NCBI GenBank assembly: GCA_937895305.1
Contig: CALAXS010000501.1
Span: 1 to 7,390, forward strand
Direction: 5' to 3'
DNA length: 7,390 nt
From: an uncultured bacterium
GTDB taxonomy: Bacteria > Hydrogenedentota > Hydrogenedentia > Hydrogenedentales > JAEUWI01
In this document: in pieces, positions 1-5,631 of the stretch
Layout: each line of letters opens with the position of its first letter
How positions within the stretch are numbered: position 1 is the stretch's first letter
The notes under the pieces: generated by a model
What the model was told of the DNA's origin: nothing
The model's database searches: none
Seen by the model: only the letters and a program-made list of their open reading frames with translations
Made by a program: the position numbers and the translations under genes

Positions 1-911
1 ACCAAATCAAGATTCCATTGGGTAAGCAGCTTGCAGAGGAAGGGCGTGTAAAAGTTGACCGGAATATGGCACGCGAATTATTTTTCATGCAGTCGGGTGA
101 AAATGGAAATTCACTTCGGCAGGTCTATGCAATGGAGTTGCATCCTGATGGGAAGATGACCCCTTTACAAGAAGAAATGGGTATGACTCCAGAGCGGATT
201 CGGACACAAAAAGACCTAATCGAATTGGCGACGGACAAGGTGCTTGAGGCGATGCAGGGAGAGCAGGCTGTCATGGTGTTGGCAAATGAGGCTTTTGCAA
301 AAGGTGAAATGCAGCTATCTGAAGATTTACTGAAGTCAGAGTACGAATTGCGCAAGGCTGAATATATGCAGTTCGAATGGTTAAAGTTTGCCGCATTGCG
401 ATTCCCGGTATCAGATGAGTCTTCCAGTGTTGAAGTAGCCGGCGTTTTGGAACGTATTCGTAAGGGCGAAAAATTTGATGCGGTGTATCAGGAGTATAAA
501 GAACGCGATTCCGGGTTGGTCGTTGAATCGGAAATTGAAAATAATCCTGCCATGCAACGTTTCCGCAGTTTCTGGGAGCAGGCTTCCGGTGCGCAAGTGG
601 GCCAGATAGTCGGACCTGTGCACATGCCTGCATACAATCAGGTTGCTATTGATGCACAGGGTAATCAGCGTTCAGTAACGCAGGAAGCTGTGTTCATGGT
701 CTTGAAGGTGCTGGATCATCGTGACCCTGAACCGATGAGTATTGAGGAGGCCCTTCCCAAGTTGGAACCGGGTCTTCGCTATGTGGAGATGATGGAGCGT
801 CTTCGTAAGGAGCATGGCGTCGAGATTTTCGAAGACAAAATTCCGGATCCCAGTTTGCAACGTGGTGGGACTGGCGGTGTGCCCTTTGCAGCACCACCGC
901 AGCAAGGGTAG
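1..911 (+). CDS. PpiC/SurA-like parvulin peptidyl-prolyl isomerase, 3' part
   Basis: The reading frame is already open at base 3, with no stop between there and a TTG at 18, so this is the C-terminal part (about 302 codons) of a longer gene whose start lies outside the window. Counting from the TTG, residues about 123-235 resemble a parvulin rotamase domain: a beta strand FAALRFPV, a helix ending in the family-typical RKGEKFDAVYQEY (148-160), a GQIVGPV segment (195-201) and a closing strand VFMVLKVLD (225-233), followed by SIEEALPKL as in SurA/PpiC/PrsA proteins. The glycine-rich loop after the first helix is poorly kept (DSGLVV), so isomerase activity is uncertain and a chaperone role is possible. 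Before it lies a charged, probably helical region like the chaperone part of SurA/PrsA. The tail is rich in Gly, Pro and Gln. Such proteins normally assist folding of exported proteins in the periplasm. The signal peptide, if any, is not visible. Confidence 0.72.
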   Translation, partial: QIKIPLGKQLAEEGRVKVDRNMARELFFMQSGENGNSLRQVYAMELHPDGKMTPLQEEMGMTPERIRTQKDLIELATDKVLEAMQGEQAVMVLANEAFAKGEMQLSEDLLKSEYELRKAEYMQFEWLKFAALRFPVSDESSSVEVAGVLERIRKGEKFDAVYQEYKERDSGLVVESEIENNPAMQRFRSFWEQASGAQVGQIVGPVHMPAYNQVAIDAQGNQRSVTQEAVFMVLKVLDHRDPEPMSIEEALPKLEPGLRYVEMMERLRKEHGVEIFEDKIPDPSLQRGGTGGVPFAAPPQQG

Positions 912-917
912 GATGGA

Positions 918-2543
918 TTAAGCATCTTCTCCGTTAAGTGGAATATAACGCCCTGGTGCCAGAATCTGATTCGGGTCCAGGGCTTTTTTTATGCGTTGGG
1001 TACTGTGCCAGAAGGTGTCGTCGGGGCTGTATAACTTGGCCATGCCCTGGGGGCTGCAACGGTAGGGGGGATACCCGGCATCCATACAGGCTTGCATGGC
1101 TGCGTCGTAACAGTCAGAAGCCGCTTTGCATTGTTCGGGGACGCGGGTGTCGAAGAGCATATTGATGATGCTGATGATGGCGCGTCCGTTGATGAGGGTG
1201 AAGCTGCATAGCATGTCAAAGCCATGGTCGTGGAAGATGGGGTTGAGGAGATCGAGGAGGCGAGTGATGTCTGTTCCTTGCGCAGGCACTACGGGGGAAA
1301 GCCACATAAATCCTGCGTGGGCTTCCAGGGGATCGCTGCAATGCTCAGGGGCATCGGCGAGTCCCCAGGTGCATCCCTGTAAGGGCGCATCGGTAGGGAT
1401 GCCCTTGAGGAGGCCATAGTTCGGTTCGAGAGCCGCCACTTGCCTGGTGAGTCGCTTTCCAAATTTGATTCCACGGGTCAAGCGTAGCAGTTTCTTTGCC
1501 AATGCCAGCTTTTGATCATTCACATAGGTCAGGGTGCCGAGACCATGTATAGCGTTATGTAGAACTTTTCTATTGGCGCGGACTTGCGCGGTGGTTCCTG
1601 TAATGGAGCCGGATACGTTCCAGATACCGATCCCTTGTTCTTCGCGCATGTTCTTGCGGTGTGCGTCGATAATGGCTTTTCCCGGTGGTGCCACATCGTG
1701 TGGGTAGGGGCTGTGGCTGCTCAGGATGCGCAGGTCATTCCCCAGGTGGACAGCGGAGGGGAGGATGCCCTGGATGCGGAGTTTTTGTAGCGCATCGATG
1801 AGCTGGGGGAGATGTGCCTCGTTGTCTACCTTGATGTAGAAGAAGGAAAAGTCTTCTGGTTTAGGGTAGAGCCATACCGTGAGACGTGTGATAATACCCA
1901 GATTGGATTGGCTGAAAAGTCCATCGAGCATGGGGCCGACACCATAGGGATAAAGGTGGGCCACACGATTGTCCTTGATGTGGTGAAATCCGGTTTCCAG
2001 AATTTTACCGTCTGCGAGAACGACTTCCATCCCTGCGCTGCTCTGAACGTGGTCGCCATAGGGGGTGTGCCCAAAGCCGCGTTCGAGGACGTTGCCCACA
2101 ATACTGGCGTTGGGTCCGGCACCAGTTGCATCCATCCAGAATTCCGGGGCTTGGGCCTGAACCGCTTCAAAGAGCTGTTGCTGTGTAACACCGGGCTCAA
2201 TGACGGCATAGCCCAAAGTGTCATTGATTTCCAGGATGGCGTTCATCTGGGAGCAATCGACAATAGTGATGCCCTCTGTGGGTGCACATGCATCGCCATA
2301 GCCCCAGTTTTTTCCACAGGCGATGGGGTAGAGCGGGCATTTGAATTGATTGGCGATGCGACAAATGGTTTGCACGTCTTCGCGTGAACGAGGATAGAGA
2401 ATCGCGCCGGGCGTTGTGGAGACAGGTTGGGTGCTTCTTGCATATAGTTTCAGCGTTGCAGGATCAGTGTTTATTTGATCGGCATGTGTTAATGCGGATC
2501 GCCAATGCTCCAAGGCCTGGATATGTGTTAAGCTGTCGCCCAT
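918..2543 (-). CDS. FAD-linked oxidase/dehydrogenase of the vanillyl-alcohol oxidase / 4-cresol dehydrogenase family
   Basis: This 541-residue protein, close to the family's usual 520-560, starts at an ATG preceded by GGAAGGA with a 9-nt gap. The PCMH-type FAD-binding domain spans about 45-225: ILYPRSREDVQ (48-58), the GKNWGYG loop (77-83), VIEPGVT (114-120), TPYGDH (160-165) and LFSQSNLGIITR (209-220). The C-terminal cap domain ends in the family signature DPNQILAPGRY (523-533). Compared from memory with fungal vanillyl-alcohol oxidase, the phenolate-binding Tyr108, Tyr503 and Arg504 correspond to Y82, Y494 and R495, which suggests a para-substituted phenol substrate. The covalent-FAD His422 aligns with F412 and the catalytic Asp170 with G141, so FAD is probably bound non-covalently and the chemistry may differ. 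No cytochrome c subunit gene, as in cresol methylhydroxylase, is adjacent. The protein has no signal peptide and is probably cytoplasmic. Substrate and electron acceptor cannot be told from sequence. Confidence 0.88.
   Translation of the reverse strand: MGDSLTHIQALEHWRSALTHADQINTDPATLKLYARSTQPVSTTPGAILYPRSREDVQTICRIANQFKCPLYPIACGKNWGYGDACAPTEGITIVDCSQMNAILEINDTLGYAVIEPGVTQQQLFEAVQAQAPEFWMDATGAGPNASIVGNVLERGFGHTPYGDHVQSSAGMEVVLADGKILETGFHHIKDNRVAHLYPYGVGPMLDGLFSQSNLGIITRLTVWLYPKPEDFSFFYIKVDNEAHLPQLIDALQKLRIQGILPSAVHLGNDLRILSSHSPYPHDVAPPGKAIIDAHRKNMREEQGIGIWNVSGSITGTTAQVRANRKVLHNAIHGLGTLTYVNDQKLALAKKLLRLTRGIKFGKRLTRQVAALEPNYGLLKGIPTDAPLQGCTWGLADAPEHCSDPLEAHAGFMWLSPVVPAQGTDITRLLDLLNPIFHDHGFDMLCSFTLINGRAIISIINMLFDTRVPEQCKAASDCYDAAMQACMDAGYPPYRCSPQGMAKLYSPDDTFWHSTQRIKKALDPNQILAPGRYIPLNGEDA
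950..990 (+). terminator. Rho-independent terminator of the parvulin gene
   Basis: A stem GCCCTGG (950-956) pairs with CCAGGGC (977-983). A symmetric 2x2 internal loop and an inner CC/GG extend it, with a loop of 12 nt. Seven T residues follow directly (984-990). The T-run is on the + strand, so this ends transcription of the parvulin gene, 39 nt past its stop codon. The whole element lies inside the 3' coding end of the convergent flavoprotein gene. Confidence 0.87.
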
Positions 2544-2703
2544 GTGCTGTAGTCCTTCCGTAAAAAGTGTAGCACAGTTACATGGTTAAGGTGCAGTGTA
2601 AGCCTTGGTGTGCTCAAGGGTTGAAGTCGCCTGGAAGATTAGGTCAATATAGCGTTACTGAAGCCTTTCGGCCAGAAATTATAGAAGTTGTTTAAGGAGA
2701 ATT
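2544..2703. promoter_or_regulatory. Divergent intergenic region between the flavoprotein gene and nhaA
   Basis: This 160-bp gap separates two divergently read genes, so it must hold the start signals of both. The flavoprotein Shine-Dalgarno (GGAAGGA on the - strand) is at 2553-2559. The nhaA Shine-Dalgarno (AAGGAG) is at 2694-2699, only 4 nt before its ATG. No convincing -35/-10 pair stands out for either gene. The best candidates are a - strand extended -10-like TGCTACACT (2566-2574), which would leave almost no leader, and a + strand TTGAAG (2621) with CAATAT (2645). I see no operator-like palindrome. Confidence 0.45.
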
Positions 2704-4221
2704 ATGAGCGAGAAAAAAGCATCCGTTAAAATGGAGGCTCCACCAGAATTAGAAGCGCAATCTACGCTGGCACACATACTGCACAACGATGCAATGGGGG
2801 CTATCATTTTGTTGCTGGCGGCAACAGTGGCTTTCTTTGTGGCCAATACCGATACTATTACCTTGATGGGTACGGGACTCAGTGAGTGGTATCAATGGGT
2901 ATGGCATGTGGATTTTGGATTGTCTGTTCACCATATCGAGATTGTGAAGCCTTTGCACCTTTGGATTAATGACGGTCTCATGGCAATCTTTTTCTTTATC
3001 GTGGGGCTGGAAATTAAGCGTGAGCTTTTGGTGGGTGAATTGGCAACTTTGCGAAAGGCGTTATTGCCCATTGTTGCGGCTATTGGCGGCATGGTCGTTC
3101 CGGCACTTGTTTACTGGTTGGTCAATAGGGGTGATGAAGGTGCATCGGGATGGGGGATTCCAATGGCCACAGACATTGCCTTCGCTGTGGGTGTATTAGG
3201 ATTGATGAGTAAACGTGTGCCCCAATCCATGGCGGTTTTTCTCATTGCACTCGCTATCGTGGATGACTTGGGTGCGGTACTGGTTATAGCCTTGTTCTAC
3301 ACCGAACAGATTGCGTTTCAGCCTCTAATCATTGGTTTTGTGTTGATCATGAGTTCTGCGATTATGGCACGCATGGGGGTGCGTTCGGTCACCGTGTACA
3401 TTCTCATGTTTGTACTCATCTGGCTTACCTTCATGAATTCAGGGGTGCATGCTACCATTGCCGGGGTACTTTTTGCCTTCACTATTCCGGTCGATGCACG
3501 CTATGTTACGCCGCTTTTTATCTCTCGCATTAACCAGCTTTTACAGCGTTTTCACGATGCGGAAGACCATGTGAATCCCCTATTGGTAAATAATCGGCAA
3601 CAACGGCTGGTTCGTGCTATCGAGAATGAGTGCATCCATGTAGAGGCCCCACTACAGCGCATCATGAATAAGCTGCACCCGTTCAGTGCATTCTTGATTA
3701 TGCCTATTTTTGCTTTTGCCAATGCAGGTGTACAGATCGATTTGAGTGGCATCGGCGAAATGCTGTTTCACAAGGTGACCTTGGGAATTATTTTAGGACT
3801 TTTCTTTGGTAAGCAAATCGGGGTATTTCTTTTTAGTTTCCTGATTGTGAAACTGGGCGTGGCGGAATTGCCAACAGGCATGAAGTGGCGGCAGGTCTAT
3901 GCCTTGAGTTGCCTGGCAGCCATCGGCTTTACCATGTCCCTGTTTATATCGGAATTGGCTTTCAAGTCCGGTGATGCTCACGGGGCTGTTGTGCATGCAG
4001 CAACAGTGGAATTGAATGCACCTATGGTGCCTGCGGAAAACAGTGCCCATGGTGCAGATGCGATTGTACATAAAATCGATAATCGCAATGTGCAGAATAT
4101 ACATCTTGCTGAAGCCAAAGTAGGAACTTTGGTGGCGAGTATACTGGCGGGTGTATGGGGTTCCATCATGTTGTTCTGGGCCACCATTGGTGTGAAAAAA
4201 GAAGCAGTAGCAGACCACTAA
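2704..4221 (+). CDS. nhaA: NhaA-family Na+/H+ antiporter with two inserted segments
   Basis: An inner-membrane antiporter that exports Na+ (or Li+) in exchange for protons. Clear NhaA signatures are GLEIKRELLVGEL (101-112), PMATDIAFAVGVL (153-165), ALAIVDDLGAVLVIALFYT (182-200), SGVHATIAGV (246-255), IMPIFAFANAGV (332-343), FFGKQIGVF (367-375) and AAIGFTMSLFI (405-415). The transport residues of E. coli NhaA, Asp133, Asp163, Asp164 and Lys300, correspond to D157, D187, D188 and K370, and His225 to H249, so it should be active. At 505 residues it is much longer than the E. coli protein (388). About 45 extra residues, charged, lie between IP (261-262) and LHP (324-326), where E. coli has the short VIII-IX loop tied to pH sensing. 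About 40 extra residues, His/Asn-rich, lie between LAF (418-420) and the last membrane helix. The ATG has an AAGGAG site 4 nt upstream. A receiver-GGDEF gene follows after 19 nt, probably in one operon. Confidence 0.95.
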   Translation: MSEKKASVKMEAPPELEAQSTLAHILHNDAMGAIILLLAATVAFFVANTDTITLMGTGLSEWYQWVWHVDFGLSVHHIEIVKPLHLWINDGLMAIFFFIVGLEIKRELLVGELATLRKALLPIVAAIGGMVVPALVYWLVNRGDEGASGWGIPMATDIAFAVGVLGLMSKRVPQSMAVFLIALAIVDDLGAVLVIALFYTEQIAFQPLIIGFVLIMSSAIMARMGVRSVTVYILMFVLIWLTFMNSGVHATIAGVLFAFTIPVDARYVTPLFISRINQLLQRFHDAEDHVNPLLVNNRQQRLVRAIENECIHVEAPLQRIMNKLHPFSAFLIMPIFAFANAGVQIDLSGIGEMLFHKVTLGIILGLFFGKQIGVFLFSFLIVKLGVAELPTGMKWRQVYALSCLAAIGFTMSLFISELAFKSGDAHGAVVHAATVELNAPMVPAENSAHGADAIVHKIDNRNVQNIHLAEAKVGTLVASILAGVWGSIMLFWATIGVKKEAVADH

Positions 4222-4240
4222 TTCAACGCAGGAAACGTAC

Positions 4241-5167
4241 ATGTCTTATTACAATTTTCGCAAGGGCGGCACGGTTCTCGTTGTTGAGGATGATGCCAAT
4301 ATTCTGGTTGTTGTTCGTGAATACCTGAGTCGTGCCGGATTTCAGGTCTTGAGTGCGCCCAGTGGCTGGGATGCGCTGAAGGTGCTGCGGGAGCAGGCTG
4401 TGGATGCCATAATTGCCGAGCAGACCGTATCCCAGGTGGATGGCAGTTCCCTGCGAGAGAAGTGTGTTTTAAAACCGGAAACCCGTGAAATTCTTTTTCT
4501 CTTTCTGGTGCCTGGAAGTCAAACGGAAAATCAGGTGCGTGCCTTGCGTTCCGGTATTGATGATGTCATTACCAAGCCTTTCGATCCCATCGTGTTGGTG
4601 GCACGGCTACAGGCGGTGCTCGAGCGGCGCATTGCCTATCTGCAAATGGTGCGGGTGGATCCCTTGACCCGGATGCTGAATCGCCCCACCTTGGAAATTG
4701 AGCTGGCCGCAGAAATCTCCCGAATGGTTCGTTATGATCGCAACGCTTCCATGGTGCTCATAGATGCAGATCACTTTGCTGAGTTGAATCAGGAGAGTGG
4801 TGATGCTATGGGCGATCTCATGTTGACCTGTTTCAGTGGTGTGATTTTGAAAAATATACGCAATGTCGATATTGCAGGACGGTACCACGGTGAGAAATTT
4901 CTCATGCTCTTACCCGAGACACCCATGGAGGGGTGTCAGATTTTGGCTTCGCGCATACAGGAACAGCTTTCGGCTGTTGCAGATTCGGTAGCAGCGTATC
5001 CCATGACTTTCACCTGTGCCCTGCTTCACATGCCGGAACATGCTGATAATTTAGAAGATGCTTTGGCGCGTATTGAACACACCCTGGCCAAGGCCAAAGA
5101 ACAGAAAGTGGATTCGCTGCTTTGGGAACCCGCCTTCAGTCCAGAAGAAATCACCCCTGTCTTATAA
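4241..5167 (+). CDS. Response-regulator-like protein with degenerate receiver and degenerate GGDEF domain
   Basis: A 308-residue soluble protein with two domains. The receiver (about 11-128) opens with VLVVEDDANIL, keeping acidic D17 and D18, and keeps the lysine of ITKPFD (K112). The phospho-acceptor position, in DAIIAEQTVSQVDG (55-68), is Glu60 instead of Asp, and the usual Thr/Ser of the beta4 strand is not evident (LFLFLVPG). The GGDEF domain (about 138-295) has DPLTRMLNRPT (140-150) and a LIDADHFAELNQESGDAMGD metal/substrate region (173-192). The active-site loop is HGEKF (216-220) rather than GGDEF/GGEEF, and the GH of the usual NDxxGHxxGD is GD. No EAL or DNA-binding domain follows. 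The most cautious reading is a pseudo-receiver joined to a pseudo-diguanylate cyclase that works by binding, though weak c-di-GMP synthesis is not excluded. The start has AGGA 7 nt upstream. The close link to nhaA (19 nt) suggests co-transcription. Confidence 0.85.
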   Translation: MSYYNFRKGGTVLVVEDDANILVVVREYLSRAGFQVLSAPSGWDALKVLREQAVDAIIAEQTVSQVDGSSLREKCVLKPETREILFLFLVPGSQTENQVRALRSGIDDVITKPFDPIVLVARLQAVLERRIAYLQMVRVDPLTRMLNRPTLEIELAAEISRMVRYDRNASMVLIDADHFAELNQESGDAMGDLMLTCFSGVILKNIRNVDIAGRYHGEKFLMLLPETPMEGCQILASRIQEQLSAVADSVAAYPMTFTCALLHMPEHADNLEDALARIEHTLAKAKEQKVDSLLWEPAFSPEEITPVL

Positions 5168-5190
5168 TCTTGTTACGCGTTTTTTCCCCG

Positions 5191-5219
5191 TTGACAATCC
5201 CGTCCGGGAGGCGTACACT
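5191..5219 (+). promoter_or_regulatory. Sigma70-type promoter of the cobalamin-regulated transcript
   Basis: A perfect -35 box TTGACA (5191-5196) is followed by a 17-nt spacer and a -10 box TACACT (5214-5219, 4 of 6 consensus bases). Transcription should begin near 5226, just before the riboswitch P1 stem, giving a leader of about 405 nt. It lies only 23 bp after the stop of the upstream gene, so it starts a separate unit. Confidence 0.75.
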
Positions 5220-5236
5220 CGACCCACATTTCAATC

Positions 5237-5383
5237 GCATTCGGTTTAGGGAAGAAGGTGAGAATCCTTCACGGTCGCGCCGCTGTAATTGGTACGAACA
5301 CCGTAATAGGCCACTGTCCTCATGTGAGGATGGGAAGGCACGGTAAGTAGGTTACGCCATGAGTCAGAAGACCTGCCAGATGC
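5237..5383 (+). promoter_or_regulatory. Cobalamin (B12) riboswitch aptamer
   Basis: The conserved core of the cobalamin riboswitch family is present in order: AGGGAA (5248-5253), GGTGAGAATCC (5257-5267), the GCCGCTGTAA box (5279-5288), GCCACTG (5310-5316), GGGAAGGC (5332-5339) and the terminal B12 box with AGAAGACCTGCC (5367-5378). Pairing supports it. P1 can form from GCAT (5237-5240) with ATGC (5380-5383), a GAAGG/CCTTC helix encloses the GTGAGAAT loop, and a hairpin TCCTCA/TGAGGA sits at 5317-5330. In this family, cobalamin binding usually lowers expression of the downstream gene. Here the next gene is the exported propeller-like protein, about 250 nt downstream. The exact corrinoid preference cannot be read off. 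Confidence 0.96.
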
Positions 5384-5420
5384 ACATTTCGCTAGTGGTA
5401 CTGCGCGGGAACGGTGCTGC

Positions 5421-5449
5421 GGAAGAAGGTCTTCACGATCCTTCCTTTT
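5421..5449 (+). terminator. Candidate riboswitch-controlled terminator hairpin in the leader
   Basis: GGAAG (5421-5425) pairs with CTTCC (5441-5445). After a two-base AA bulge, GGTC (5428-5431) pairs with GATC (5437-5440) around a TTCAC loop, and TTTT follows (5446-5449). It lies 38 nt after the aptamer, where an expression platform is expected. The stem is modest and the T-run short, so it may be a weak or conditional terminator, or only a structural hairpin. Confidence 0.42.
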
Positions 5450-5631
5450 AGAAATACTTCCCATTTTCAGGACACCCGAGCTGTGTCTGCTGACGGAGAA
5501 GACGCTCCATTCAGCAGCCGCCAGGGCCGTCCACGGCCGAGGAAAAATGGAGAGGGACGCTATGAGAAGAATAAATTAAGAAAGCAAACGAGGAATCAAA
5601 AAGATACAATTAATTACGTAAAGGAATAAAA
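5450..5631 (+). promoter_or_regulatory. Structured leader between the riboswitch and the propeller gene
   Basis: These 182 nt hold no convincing gene. Two hairpins are visible: TGCTGA (5488-5493) with TCAGCA (5511-5516), continued inward by GGAG/CTCC, and a short GC-rich one, GGCCG (5525-5529) with CGGCC (5534-5538). Neither has a T-run. The last 60 nt are A-rich and unstructured and end in the AAGGA ribosome-binding site (5621-5625), 6 nt before the ATG. The visible hairpins do not cover that site, which argues against simple direct masking. Confidence 0.5.

Noticed and set aside
1812..2387. A 191-codon + strand open frame opposite the flavoprotein gene
   Set aside because: It is antisense to a well-conserved FAD-binding domain, and its composition follows from the opposing codons. 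No ribosome site or domain is seen.
2621..2650. TTGAAG with CAATAT as an nhaA promoter
   Set aside because: The spacer is 18 nt but the -10 matches only 3 of 6 bases; no better pair was found, so it is mentioned only as a candidate in the intergenic entry.
3793..4242. A 149-codon - strand open frame opposite the end of nhaA
   Set aside because: It is the antisense shadow of conserved NhaA membrane helices; the product has no domain or plausible start signal.
5168..5190. T-rich run (TTTTTT) after the regulator gene as a terminator
   Set aside because: No stable hairpin precedes the T-run; only the short palindrome ACGCGT is present.
5414..5629. A 71-codon open frame inside the riboswitch leader, ending just before the propeller gene
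   Set aside because: It begins with GTG without a ribosome-binding site, overlaps the candidate terminator and leader hairpins, and its product is a low-complexity basic peptide with no recognisable domain.
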